Positions 13,188-23,695 of a stretch of 64,000 bases of DNA are shown here, piece after piece. Both the position numbers and the translations under genes were made by a program. This DNA is from Strongylocentrotus droebachiensis (lineage: Eukaryota > Echinodermata > Echinoidea > Camarodonta > Strongylocentrotidae): assembly GCA_035222895.1 (NCBI GenBank), contig JAVYIG010007438.1:38119-102118 (forward strand), written 5' to 3'. The notes below the pieces were generated by a model. The model ran no database searches. It was not told where the DNA came from and was given only the letters and a program-made list of their open reading frames with translations. Each line of letters starts with the position of its first letter. Position 1 is the stretch's first letter.

Positions 13188-13379
13188 CTTATTCAGCGGT
13201 CGGCTGAGTCGTTGCGATTTTTTTGGGACCAAAAAAAAAAAAAAAAAGTGTCCTCTTACACCCCCCCCCCCCCCCCCCCCCCCCGCTTATTCAGCGGCTG
13301 GCTGAGTCGTTGCGAAATTTTCGGCCCGATTTATAAATGTTAAAACCCCCCCCTTGAAAAAATCCTGCGTACGCGCCTG
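12657..13379. mobile_element. hAT-like non-autonomous element with perfect 8-bp target duplication
   Basis: The 723-bp element begins CAGGCGCGTACGCAGG and ends with its complement CCTGCGTACGCGCCTG. It is flanked by the direct 8-bp duplication ACTGAGAC (12649-12656 and 13380-13387). Copy c has a single ACTGAGAC at the matching place near 50801, which is the empty site. The 8-bp duplication and CAGG termini indicate hAT superfamily mobilisation. The inside is homopolymer runs and a four-unit satellite, with no transposase. Confidence 0.9.
12934..13320. repeat. Four-unit poly-C/poly-A satellite with a hairpin core
   Basis: Four head-to-tail units of roughly 85-120 bases each consist of a C-run (about 20 to 45), GCTTATTCAGCGGTCGGCTG, AGTCGTTGCGA, a T-run, GGGACC or GGAAC, an A-run of about 17, then GTGTCCTCTTAC. 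The core TCAGC-ggtcg-GCTGA can fold as a five-bp stem. Run lengths may be assembly-dependent. The long proline/lysine-rich frames across it are by-products of the homopolymers, not genes. Confidence 0.9.
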
Positions 13380-13709
13380 ACTGAGACACTATAATAAAGA
13401 CTTTCAAGAACTAAACCCAAGGGTAAAGTCAATGTTCTATTATATATCTCATTAAAATAATATGTCTTTTCAAACACAATTTAGCAAGAGACGGTCTAAG
13501 CCATTGAAATTTCCTAAAGTTGAATTTTCCAAAGTCTCTGTGATCGGGCCGAAACACAAATTTCTTGTTGAGTTATGTTCTTCTGATGTTATTGTTATGA
13601 CCATGAAAGGTAAAACTTACTCTCACGGAGAAAGTTGTACAACGTCTGTAAAGCCTCTGTCTGATTAGTCGAACTCAGAACTCTAAAAAGTCAAAGGACA
13701 TTCAGTATC

Positions 13710-13800
13710 AATAGGCCATTTTCGCAATGTAATCAAATTTGATGCACAAATCTTTGTTAAGTGCCTCGTTACAAATTATTTCATCCACCTCTTACGAGGC
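13710..13800. mobile_element. Partial CAATAGGCC foldback element, copy b
   Basis: The left arm CAATAGGCCATTTTCG and the following 80 bases match the elements at 43809-44119 and 51117-51383. The right arm is replaced by other sequence before 13895. It occupies the same place as the copy-c element at 51117, so the insertion predates the duplication. Confidence 0.65.
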
Positions 13801-14297
13801 CAAGGTGTGGCAGGGCGAAGTTGACCCAAATTTTGGCACAAGTGGGAGGGAGTATTATTTTGCATCTCAATTAATTCATGACAAATATACCATGGATGAC
13901 TCTAATCATGGATTCCTGTAATTAAGATTCATCATCAGAAAAGAAAGGGGCAAGTTATTACTTCATTAAAAAGTATGATTTACCTCACGTTAGGACAAGA
14001 AATCGATCGATACATGATTAGTTTCTTTGCAGTGGCGTACACTCAATACCACAAGGTTCGATCCCTACAAAGGCAGTTCTAGTTTGTTTAATTTTACAAG
14101 ATTGTGATGTTTTTAGAAATCTGACAAATGTTGACTAATCAAAATGGGGGATTATAGGTAACTATGACATTTTATCAGCGAAAAAAAGAAATTCCAAGAC
14201 AATACTAAAGCTTTTGAGATGCAATATTGAAATCGAATCGGAAAATTAAGACAATCAAATTCAATAGAAACTTCAAAGTATATTTTTCTTTGATTAC

Positions 14298-14545
14298 CTG
14301 TAGAAATCTTGAACAGTTCCCTTCCAGTTGCGACGCCATATCAATGCTTCATAGATTGGTCGTCTGTATCTGTCATACAGATAGTTTCTCTGAATCTCTC
14401 TTAATCCTAGTGCACGTAGAACCTCCCTGCCAACACTCTCATCAGAGTTGTCCAGGATAACGGCTAAGGACTGAATCGCCGAGAAGAAGTGGAGTAGGTA
14501 TCGGAAGGGGATGCCGCTTAGGGTCAGTCGCGAAGGAAAAGCCAT
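14298..14545 (-). CDS. Exon A (first coding exon) of the duplicated gene, copy b; possible death-fold-like domain
   Basis: The ATG at 14545 opens an 82-codon exon ending TACAG|GTAATC, a good donor. The product begins MAFPSRL and contains FFSAIQSLAVILDN, a REVLRALGL stretch, RRPIYEAL and WKGTVQDFYR. The spacing of hydrophobic positions, with a LGL turn, a following amphipathic helix and W...TV..FYR, recalls death-domain-type helical bundles; this is a weak impression, not a motif match. Copy c has an in-frame one-codon difference (the extra Asp after DNS) and about 20 substitutions, consistent with coding. It lies on the same strand about 2 kb upstream of exon B. The link to B is inferred from conserved order, but the phases do not match directly. 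Confidence 0.6.
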
Positions 14546-14639
14546 TCTTTACTTAATAACGATAAAAACAAACAAACAGATTTTTGAAAAAGTCAGGGCA
14601 ACCTATGAAAACTCAACCAAATAAGGATCATAATCATCA

Positions 14640-14780
14640 TAATAATAATAATATTTGTGTGTTCTTGTATAGCGCTCATGTCTGCCAAACTTAACATTCC
14701 TAGCGCTTCACAATTAGTATTACCCTGGCTTTAGCATGGTTGCCATTATGACGCTCCAGCATTTTTAAAGGAAACTCAAA
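14640..14780 (-). mobile_element. SINE 3' body (TATAGCGCT family), copy b
   Basis: Reading on the plus strand, an AATAAT run is followed by TTGTATAGCGCTCATGTCTG and TTAGCATGGTTGCCATTATG. The same stretch occurs at 52245-52345 and, in the other orientation, at 58190-58305. In copy c the unit continues to a tRNA-like head at 52500. Here the head is missing. Confidence 0.65.
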
Positions 14781-15140
14781 CCAATTAAAATATATCGTAA
14801 TGATAATTGAAAATTATTAAAAATTTAATATTAATTGGACCAAATGACGAACAAAATCATATTTAAAACTGATCACTAAAATCAAAGCGCGTGCCAGCAG
14901 CTGACAAGCGATTGCGCGATTATTCTTCACTTCCAGCCGGTTATCACAGCTAGTGAATTTCACCGGCAGTATGAATGGCATATGCAGGAAAGCGGTGGTT
15001 TTACCTTTGTTTACATAAGGTGAATTCTATAGGTATTTGTATCTGTGTGACTCCGAAAGGACTATGAAAGGGGTATGAGCTTTTGCGTAACCACATTAGG
15101 GAGAATAATACTGCAGTCATACTGCCAAAATATATATATG

Positions 15141-15419
15141 GGTAATTCCATAAATTAGGGACCTACTTTGTGACATTTTTGGTGTCCCACTTATTAAGGA
15201 ACCCACTCGTATTTGTGGCTCTGAGTAAAAACTTGAATAGCGGAGTGAGATTGTAAAGTGATTTCCAAACATAATATTGCATCCTCAAACCTAGAATCAC
15301 TTAACAATCTCACTCCACTATTTAAGTCTTCACTCAGAGCCACAAATACGTGTGGGTTCCTTTTGTAAGTGGGACCAAAAGTGTCACAAAGTGGGTCCCT
15401 AATTCATGGAATTACCCAT
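15141..15419. mobile_element. Foldback MITE with GGGTAATTCCAT ends
   Basis: The two arms, of about 125 bases each, are near-perfect inverted copies: GGGTAATTCCATAAATTAGG at the left and its complement at the right, with GGTCCCT/AGGGACC and a GTGGCTCTGAGT block in each arm. The centre is a short AT-rich loop near 15270-15290. Flanks are TATATA-like, so the exact target duplication is ambiguous. Confidence 0.8.
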
Positions 15420-16730
15420 ATATAATACGAACAAACATTTTCAAAACAAAATATGGCTATTGCTCAATTTCATTCTGAAAAACTCAACAACCACAAAAAC
15501 AACAACAACGACAAAAACAAGAATAGCGACAGAAAAACACCAATAACAAAAAGTAATTTGGTAACCTGCTCCATAGGCATAAACTTTAGAAGTTATCATG
15601 AATATTCATGATATTGCAGATTACCCTAAATAAAATGATGATTTTTCGTTTGTCGAAGGGGACATTAAACAGCACTTTTACATTACATGTGCTATAAACA
15701 GTAGTCAAACCGTTCGAGTGATTTTCCTTTTTTAAGGCAAAGAATAAACATACCCACAAACGAGACAATTTCCACGAATCGCGTTTAGCATGCTTAATGA
15801 CGAAATAACTTATATATAACAGCTCTTATATTGACATGAATAATGACAAAAAATTAATTGTAATATATCAAAGATGATAACGAGTGTATTTACCTTATTT
15901 TGTAAATAATGTTGGTCGAATACCGGAAAGAATTCGGTCAGTTTTCTAGAAGATATAGGCCTATAAGGATTCCCGTTGGCAACAAGGTTAATCTATTTCA
16001 TTACAAGTAAGTTTAAGTATAAATTTTCTTGAGCCGTGCCCCAGAGCGCTACTCTTCTGCGTTGTGGGATGGGCATGACATACGTCTAGGAATAATAATA
16101 AAGGCCTCGTAGGCTGCACAACTGATAATATTGATTTGGGTTTTCCCCTCAGCTAGCACTCTTTCATAATATATGAGAGCAACAAAAAAACCTTGCAAGG
16201 CCCCACACATTCATCGTTAAAATATCTTTGTCATTGTCTGACGTTTGACAAAGAGCGCCGCGCATGATCTCCCACAGATACAATTTAATTCTATATGGCG
16301 TGGGGAACGGTTTGTGTATTAAATCAACAAAACAAATCTGAATACAAATAATACATATTATACATACAAACAAAAGATTGAATTAAATCTAAAGTAATGG
16401 CTTCAGATGAAGAAAAAAAATTAAGAAGGTAAAAGAGTTCGTTGATTGATTTGTATGACAGTTCATTATTCAAACAAGCTTGTTTTTATAATCCCATCAC
16501 AAAATGATGGGGTAACAAAATATAGAAAATGCAAACTGGCCAAGTTACTGAAAACCTGAAACTACTCATTTTTAAAGCTGGGATAGATCATAGTTATGTA
16601 CCTAGTTAGGCCCACTATCCAAATTATTTGCGACATATTCCTACATTTTCTCAGAACTGCCAGCTCCCTTTCATTGAAATTCTACTTCATCATATTAAGT
16701 AAATATGATAGTGTATAGATTCCAGTCATG
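15420..16730. other. No gene recognised
   Basis: AT-rich sequence with short runs such as AAC/ACA repeats near 15490-15550. No exon, repeat terminus or RNA gene could be supported. Confidence 0.4.
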
Positions 16731-16731
16731 G

Positions 16732-16732
<1 letters not shown>

Positions 16733-16763
<31 letters not shown>

Positions 16764-16805
16764 TCTCTTTCTCTTTCTCTCTCTTTCTCCATCTCTCTCT
16801 CCGTG
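16733..16805. repeat. CT microsatellite
   Basis: A nearly pure (CT)n tract with occasional CCC and TTT interruptions. The opposite-strand Glu/Arg repeat frame is a by-product. Confidence 0.9.
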
Positions 16806-17160
16806 TTCAGATCACCAGGCGTTATACTCGTAGGATCAACAATGAGTGCACTGCATGTACCTGACACATTGTGATCTTTCAACGTTTTGGTTTCCCACCC
16901 CCACCCCACCCCAACAACAAAACGGAGGGAAATTTTGGTAATTCCAGGAAAATATTACTCATCATCTCCATATTCACATTGACATGTTTTAATTGTTCAA
17001 TATTTCTGTTGTTAATCATACCTGAATTTGGAAAACGTGTTCAACGATTAAATGCATAAAAACTCATGCATTGAAGAACATCTGTACAGTCCTATACGAA
17101 AATATGTATTATTATGACTGTTCATAGAGTTAAATCAGAAAATCATAGACAAGAATATCG

Positions 17161-17340
17161 TTTTTATTTATTTCATTTATTTATTCACGAATATTTAGAC
17201 AGAGTACGTAGCCTGATCAGCAATCAAGACATTAAAAACATGTAAATATACAAATGAAATTTAAAAAGCAAATTAAAACATTAACATTTCATAAATTGTG
17301 ACAAGATACAAGAAATACTTAAAATAAGTTACAAGCATGA
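17161..17340 (-). mobile_element. LINE 3' tail fragment
   Basis: On the minus strand the sequence ends in AATAAATAAATGAAATAAAT, preceded by AT-rich sequence. This is the pattern of a 5'-truncated LINE tail. No coding part remains. Confidence 0.4.
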
Positions 17341-19620
17341 CGAAAAAACCCGAATCGAAAAAAGCAATCGTGGGAGTGCTTTTTGAAACGCCAGCCAAAA
17401 CTCCACCGGTTTGCAGTGTATTAAAATGCATGCTCTCAGAACGACGTAGTGTAATTGTGGTTCGAAAGCCTAACGCGGGGCTCAACGGTTCCCTCACCCA
17501 TCAATTTCATTGGTTCTCATTCTTGCAATACAGTCATACACAGCAACAACAAATATGATACTGAAGTTAAATATCAACAATAAACACTTACTGTAAAGGG
17601 GGAAACGCCACATTTTCCCCGGATTAAAAATATGTAGTTTACGGAACTGCCTATGACGATAAATAACGAGACAGGGCTGATACCAATATGTCAGCCTGTA
17701 TAAAACTCATTAAAATGTACATGCTTGTATGCACATGAACAGACAAACATAGATGATGGGCTTTCATCAATTATTTGCAGTTGATTGCGTGGAAAAATCT
17801 ATTTCTTAATCATCAACGCAAATGAGAGAACTTGAATGAAAACACAATAACACACGACACGCACCATCAATTCCACACACTAGTGAACGATTTTGTATAA
17901 TTTACACAGTAGTGACGCTGTGTCATCGCATGTCGCTTGTTTGTTATAATCATATCTTGAAAAGTGCATTATTTTTCCACTAAATTTAAGAAAAAATCAA
18001 GAACGATGATATCATAGAAACTTTTAAAGAATTTCTTTGAGACGTGTCTAAGCTCCAAAAGGGTTTCGATCAATAATAGGACAGGTCCCTGCTTTAGTCA
18101 AACCTGCTTTAGTAACCACCTGTACAGAGAGACCAACTGTCCATAAAGACCACAATGTTTGTTTCTCTTGAACTGTATTTCTTATTTTAACAAAATGTAT
18201 CATAGAAACTTGTACGTAAAGACCACTTGCCCATTAAGGTCTCCCTTGAGTGTTCTTTTATACACAGGTTTCACTGTAGGCCTACTACATACATCCATAT
18301 CAACATTTATCGTAATAAGTAGAATACAACTGTTAAACACGATGGGCTGTCTTTTGTGTTGTGGAAATATAACTGAAAGCTGGAGACTGCTTTCTTCCAG
18401 AAGCTCTGGTATTCAAGGTATGGTATTCAAAGACTGCAAGACTTTCGGACGTAGCTGATCATATATCCATTTTTTTTTAAATAGCCATAGCGTTCGGCAT
18501 TTTAGTCTTCGTCGTGGACTGTGCATCAAATAGAGTTTAACAAAATTTGATTCACCACATGGAAATATATGCGCTAGTTCACAAGTGTGCCCATACTCTG
18601 AAAAGTATAAAAGTAATTCAATTGTTTTATTCATTATATATTTATATGTATATATACACATATAACAACAACAAACTTTTTTCTTCAATAGTTTTCTTTG
18701 ATTCCAAAACAATACAAATCATTCTTAAAAATACATTGTTTTTATCTTGACATGATTTAATACATTTTGTTTTATCTTGACATGATTGAATACATTTTGG
18801 ATACATAATTATATTGTACGATTGATGGAGATAAATAACATAAAACAAATAACCCCATCCAACCAAACGCAGCACCCCCCCCCCACCATGCGACCCACAC
18901 ACACACAACTTGTGTGTGTGTACGTGTGTGTAGGTTCATGTGATTTGGTTGCTTGTAACTAGGGCATTCATGTAACTAGGGGCCTATATGTATAGTTTTA
19001 TGTTTCCTTTGGAATGGGGGAGCTCTTGGAATATAAGATTGCGCAAATGTTTACAGCGTGGCAACTTTTGTTGTAGTGTGTGATAGGAAGTGTTTTGGGG
19101 TGTGTGCTTTGTATGCTTGTGTGTATGAATGTGGTGTGTGTGTGTTCGTATGAGGGAGGGGGATCTGGGAGTACCAGTAAAATAACCTCCATTTTGTTTA
19201 ATATAAAAATATAAAAAAATTGGTTATAATAAGTGAATAATATGTACAATTGACTTATTGTATACTTTAAGTTTACTTTCATATTTTGCTCAGTTATATA
19301 TACTGCATATGAATTTTGTTTAATTATGTTTATGTATATATTGAAAACGTTTATTTATTTTATTCAATTGTATGTTTGTATTAATACACTATCGGAGGAA
19401 TAAAACATTTTTTTTTTTTTTAAATGTGCGTGATAGGATGTGTGCATGTATTGGAGTGTGTACATGTTCAAAGGTTATGGCGGAATGTAATAGCTAAGTT
19501 TGAGCTAAGGGAATTAAGGTCTGTCGATTGGGTGGATATCCGTTAAGGGTTGTTCGGTAATTCCCCACAAATAAAAATATTTGATACAATTATTTGTACA
19601 ATGATTGGACTTTTTAACAG
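17341..19620. other. Repeat-derived sequence without a recognised gene
   Basis: The stretch includes a 'pair-of-arrows' repeat with GACCAC and GGTTTCACTGTA near 18070-18280, an ACACAC/TGTGTG alternation at 18893-18930 that forms a short palindrome, and TG-rich sequence at 19060-19150. I see no exon with convincing splice signals. Confidence 0.4.
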
Positions 19621-19659
19621 CGAGTTATTGTAGTATCGCTTTACTCATTTATTATTATT

Positions 19660-20450
19660 TTTTTTAGTAGATTATTTCTATTATTCTGTCGCTCCAATTG
19701 TGGGTATTCTGAGGATGCTAAGAACAGTGTGTGGTATGTGTATGGAAGTGTGGTCGGGTGGTGCGTGCATGAGGGTTGTGTGTATATCTTTTTTATATAT
19801 TTATTTTTCGGACATTATGTTTTTGATACCAAGAATATGCTGTGAAAATATGTACATTGTAACACATGAGGCTTCCAAACATGAGGCATCTTGGTGATTA
19901 CCTTTTCTTTCTCCTTGATAACTAGTTCACTGGACACCAGATCCACCAGATCAAGAATGAGAAACATGATTATCACAGCCCTATTTCATCATAGTCCACA
20001 TCGGCATAAATACTTGCCAGCGTCCCTTACATCTGTATTGTGGAGGTGTGGTACGAAAGGAAAAGTAAGAATAACCGTCAGAGAGATGCTCAAGGGAGTA
20101 TATGAACACAAACAGTAACTGAATACTCAGAGCAGCCCAACAAAATCATCATTTTAACTCAATTTCAAAGATTTTGCAAAGAAATATTGGACTTTTAACA
20201 AAGGGTTATTGTAGCTTCGCTTAATCGTTTATTCAATTTTTGTTGGTAGATTATTTCTAACATTCTGTCGCTCCAATTGTGGGTATTCTGAGGATGCTAG
20301 GAACAGTGTGTGGTATGTGTACGGAAGTGTGGTCGGTGGTGTGTGTGTGCATGAGGGTGTGTGTGTACATCTTTTGTATATATTTATTCTTCGGACATTA
20401 TGTTTTTGATACCAAGTATATGCTGTGAAAATATGTGCATTGTAACACTA
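19660..20450. repeat. Direct repeat pair flanking a unique 230-bp piece
   Basis: About 210 bases starting GTAGATTATTTCTA and passing CTGTCGCTCCAATTGTGGGT (19670-19880) recur at 20245-20450 with small differences. The second copy lies just before the 20480 exon. The piece between (19890-20118) contains an open frame ending at 20118 that I do not recognise. Confidence 0.75.
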
Positions 20451-20479
20451 GTTATTAATGGCACTTCCTTTTGCAGATT

Positions 20480-20640
20480 TTGCAGATTTTGAAGATGGAA
20501 ATTGTGTGTGTGAAAGTCTGAACCACACTATGCACTATGTACGTTTCTCAATGACAAATAATGTCCGTGATTTGGAATCGAGTCTTACTTTAGAGTTAAT
20601 GAAATCAGCACTTGACAAAGAGTTGGCAGATGATTTAAAA
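20480..20640 (+). pseudogene. Exon-like segment at 5' side of the DUF6589-like gene relic
   Basis: The open segment starts after CCTTTTGCAGATTTTGCAG and ends at a strong donor, TTTAAAA|GTACGT. The product runs DFEDGNCVCESLNHTM and later LESSLTLELMKSALDKELADD. I do not recognise the domain. It is grouped with the DUF6589-like pieces downstream because of strand, spacing and splice-like borders; that grouping is an inference. Everything 3' of it is decayed or duplicated, so it is probably not a working gene. Confidence 0.4.
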
Positions 20641-20789
20641 GTACGTTTTCCTTAAGCAGTCACGCAAGTCACAGTGAAATCTCTGATAATAAGATGATGT
20701 TTTCCAAGTTGTATATAAAGTGGCCAGTTGTCTATTAACGTGGCTGAGGTGCTAAAATATAAGAACCACCTTGTTTACTCTTTGTAATA

Positions 20790-21162
20790 GAAAGGAAATT
20801 GAAATAGCTTTCACTGGAATGGCAAACAAGGACGGGGAGAAGCTGCCAGGATTCATACACTGTAGCAAAGGAATGAAGAGGAAAGCTGTGCAATACTTGG
20901 CAAATCAAAATATAAGGCTCTATTCCGAATCCCCCTCCAATCCACGTCAGCAGAAGCTTTGAACGGCACCAACAAAACCAAAGTGAAGAAGGAGATTGCC
21001 TTCCTCACAAAGAAGAAGAACCTGTTCCCCAAGAATCAGACGGCCAAATTCGACTGGACGACTTTTCTTCAGAAGATTAGAGTTGCAGCACCCACCCTCT
21101 ACAGTGTTGTAGAAGCTGCAATGACAAAGACAGAACGGATGTATGAACATACAAATTATTGA
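20790..21162 (+). pseudogene. Broken exon pair, DUF6589-like gene relic, N-terminal part
   Basis: After an acceptor-like TTTGTAATAG the frame reads KEIEIAFTGMANKDGEKLPG, then stops at 20960. A second frame, overlapping and shifted, continues as KVKKEIAFLTKKKNLFPKN and then FDWTTFLQKIRVAAPTLYSV to a stop at 21162. The W...L..I...AP.LY pattern resembles the region ahead of DUF6589 in many uncharacterised invertebrate proteins; this is recalled family knowledge, not a search result. The frameshift between the two halves argues for decay, unless a small intron was missed. Confidence 0.45.
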
Positions 21163-21179
21163 TTTATCTGTTAACAAGA

Positions 21180-22130
21180 AGAATTTTTTCCAGTGATACT
21201 GTACCGATATTACTCTTAGTTCTCCTATTTTGCATTTTAAATAAAATTTAAGAAATCTACTTACATTTCAAAAGAGAATTTAAGAGATGAATGTGACTGA
21301 ATCCCTAATAAGCCTCATTGATTTTCAATAAATGAATATTCCTTTAGCTTTCAAAATCTGACCTCATTATCCCAATATCTTTTTGTTACTCCTTTCACGG
21401 TTGTTCTCCAGCAAGATAAGTTCAGCCAAAATTGCCTCAACAATTTTTAAGTTGTCACTGTAATGACATTTCTTATAATTATTTTTTTATTCTTTTACAA
21501 CTCCACGTCCTTTGACTTATTTCGTCCAAATTTTATTTGGCGCATCATGACATTCTCATAAACACGTAAAGAAGGGGACGCTGGTCTTAATGAGAAAATA
21601 AAAACGAGAGAAAGAGATTTGGGAAAGTTTGAGGAATACCGAATATGAAATAAGTTAACATTTTCTAAATGCGTAATCAATAAAGACAAATTGCCAACTT
21701 CATGACATATTTTTCAAGTATCTCTCCCATTAATTTTTGCTGGTATTTTCATAGAACCACACATTTTATTGGTTGTTGAGGAAGGGTTACATTAATTTCA
21801 TAAAGGGATTTTGCAGAATATTATTGCAATAAAATGTATTTGACTTTGATTGGATGTGCATATTTTGATGAATACCAATAACATTTTCAAAGTAAAATCA
21901 AATCACTTCTTGGCAAATCCCTAAGGGCGACAATTTGTGAAACAATTTCTTCGTCTACGGAGCATCATCATTTCTTGTACTTTTGTATAGCATATATAAA
22001 TATTAGAGTTAGAGTTGGGGTAATATACCAGATTGTTTGATGTCCTGTTAATGTACCATTTAGGGTTATATATAGATGTTGACAAAATAAATAGAGAATG
22101 AAAACCACCTTTTTAATACACCATTTCACT
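21180..22130. other. No gene recognised
   Basis: AT-rich sequence between two pieces of the DUF6589-like relic, probably old intron. I see no repeat termini or conserved frame. Confidence 0.4.
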
Positions 22131-22134
22131 TTCA

Positions 22135-22250
22135 GGCCATCAACTCAATGCGTGGACTAGGGATGACACTGCTCGAAGGAACGCAGACAAACTCACTCAG
22201 GATAATGACATCATTTCTGAATGGTGCAAGACAATTCAGGTTATAAAGAA
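22135..22250 (+). pseudogene. Repeated exon 1 of 3 (INSMRGLG type), frameshifted
   Basis: The exon starts after CACTTTCAG and reads INSMRGLGMT. A deletion of about 12-14 bases relative to the copies at 23095 and 23388 then breaks the frame before the ARRNADKLTQDN block. It is the first of three related exons within 1.3 kb. Confidence 0.55.
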
Positions 22251-22924
22251 GTTACAAATGCATCCCCGCAAAATGTTTTTTAAAAAAAACCTATATATTC
22301 AATACTTTTTGGGCATTTTCAAGATTATAAGAATCTGGTTACTTTATCACATTGTAATACGTGCCATCAAGCTTTAGGTGCACACGCACATAATGGTTCT
22401 TGAAATACAAAGAAAGCCAGACAGAAAAACTCCCTTTTCCTTGGCAAGACTCCAAAAGATGTTTTTATTGAAAGCATTTTCCAACGTTTTCGGAATTTTT
22501 TCCTTTTTCTTTCTTTTTTCTTTTCCAGAGAGAGGGTCAAACAAGAGGAGGCTGGGCCAAGTACACACCGTAAGTTATGATATAAACACATCTCCTGTGT
22601 ATATTACAGCACAATGTTTGCAGAATATATATTAATTTTTATGAAACAGTTATCTTTAATAGTATCCATATATAAGTCAGAAAATCTTTATATATAAAAG
22701 ACTTAGACTATAAAGATAATGCATTCGTCTTGTCATAAATTAGTGGAATTGCCATAAAATGATCGTTACCAAATGTGAACAACATCACACACATGTTTCT
22801 CTCTAATTCTACATGGTTTGAGTTGCTCGAGAATTTTGGAGGAAAATCTGTGATTTTTACCTCTTTCACAAATCTCATTTGATGCAACCATTTGTTAGTC
22901 TACAACTACTATCTGCTTTGAACT

Positions 22925-23030
22925 GAAATTAGGAACGTCATCATGTCCCAAAAGGTGCACGTCAACGGCACAAAAAGAAGCACAATATAGTTGCAGCTGA
23001 AAATGGGACTACCAGCCGTATTGTTTTTTT
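22925..23030 (+). pseudogene. Exon-like segment (HHVPKGARQRHKKKHN) of the relic
   Basis: An AG at 22932-22933 is followed by an open basic segment HHVPKGARQRHKKKHNIVAA. The tail part (NIVAA.NG) recurs at 23262-23290 with a different lead-in, so the block has been partly duplicated together with the INSMRGLG exon. The function is unrecognised. Confidence 0.4.
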
Positions 23031-23094
23031 TCTCTGTATGATTACTTTGTATGTATTATATCTGATTTTATTTTTACGGAAATAACAAAAAGGT

Positions 23095-23210
23095 CATCAA
23101 CTGAATGCGTGGACTAGGGATGACACAAAGTGTGAACACTGCTCGAAGGAACACAGACAAACTCACTCAGGATAATGACATCATTTCTGAATGCATGGTG
23201 TAAGACATTT
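23095..23210 (+). pseudogene. Repeated exon 2 of 3 (INSMRGLG type)
   Basis: The segment matches 23388-23500 almost base for base, apart from a TGA in place of the CA that starts INSMRG in the other copies and a few substitutions. The repeated block extends to the CATGGTGTAAGACA tail. It is a tandem duplicate rather than an independent gene. Confidence 0.55.
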
Positions 23211-23387
23211 CTAAAATTATTTGTATTTAGTACATTGTATAAACTGGCCCCATGGAAGACCAGCAGCAACAATATAGTTGCAGCTCAAAATGGGCTACAA
23301 GCAGTACCTTGTCCTTTTTCTCTGTATGATTACTTTTTTTGTATTATATCTGATTTTATTATACGAAAATAAAAACAAAAACAAGAA

Positions 23388-23500
23388 GGTCATCAACTCA
23401 ATGCGTGGACTAGGGAAGACACAAAGTGTGAACACTGCTCGAAGGAACGCAGACAAACTCACTCAGGATAATAACATAATTTCTGAATGCATGGTGTAAG
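23388..23500 (+). pseudogene. Repeated exon 3 of 3 (INSMRGLG type)
   Basis: The open frame reads INSMRGLGKTQSVNTARRN, then ADKLTQDNNIISE, and stops after CMV. In recalled DUF6589-type proteins a similar short helical segment precedes the core, so the frame choice is reasonable. It is followed by a LINE tail insertion at about 23530. Confidence 0.5.
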
Positions 23501-23529
23501 ACAATTCAGGTAAAAAAAAGAATGTTAGA

Positions 23530-23695
23530 AATGTTCAAGTTCAAGTTTCTCTTCACTGCCATTATGTTATGTTGTTGTTTTTTGTTTTTTTGTTGGATGT
23601 ATGATATTTTATGTGTGTTTATTCCGTATTTAATTGTATATATTCTGTATTTTTAATGATGAGTGTAAATAAACGAACTTGAACTTGAACAAGCA
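23530..23695 (+). mobile_element. LINE 3' end inserted in the relic
   Basis: The piece ends AAATAAACGAACTTGAACTTGAAC, a short tandem tail, and starts with the inverted GTTCAAGTTCAAG. It separates the last INSMRGLG exon from the remains of a 178-bp repeat unit whose tail resumes at 23696. Confidence 0.6.

Larger units (their letters stand above)
12334..14297 (-). other. Intron or introns between exon A and exon B, copy b
   Basis: Exon A ends with two spare bases (AG) whereas exon B needs only one, so a single intron cannot join them in frame. A small unseen exon of length 3n+2 is the simplest explanation. The stretch contains the hAT-like element and a partial CAATAGGCC foldback. Sequence 13388-13700 is alignable with 50808-51110 in copy c but gave no convincing conserved frame. 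Confidence 0.5.
7940..14790. other. Segmental duplication copy b
   Basis: The block is collinear with copy c (34625-52350) and, up to about 10700, inverted relative to copy a. Shared landmarks are the 7990-8200 segment, exon C, the 11250-11600 intergenic stretch, the LINE tail at 11838, exons B and A, and the SINE tail at 14640-14780. It carries its own young insertion (12657-13379) that copy c lacks. The gene inside runs on the minus strand. Confidence 0.85.

Noticed and set aside
12746-13343. Several long Pro/Lys- and Gly/Phe-rich open frames
   Set aside because: They are translations of C-, A-, G- and T-runs in the satellite inside a transposon; all frames stay open because homopolymers contain no stop.
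16682-16909. Arg/Glu repeat protein on the minus strand
   Set aside because: Translation of a CT microsatellite.
17337-17558. Overlapping frames on both strands that look protein-like
   Set aside because: No splice signals, no conserved motif and no repeat of the frame elsewhere.
22135-23500. C..C..H..H zinc-finger reading of the INSMRGLG exon (KCEHCSKEHRQTH frame)
   Set aside because: That frame ends in two stops directly after and is interrupted in the first copy. The INSMRGLG frame fits better across the copies.
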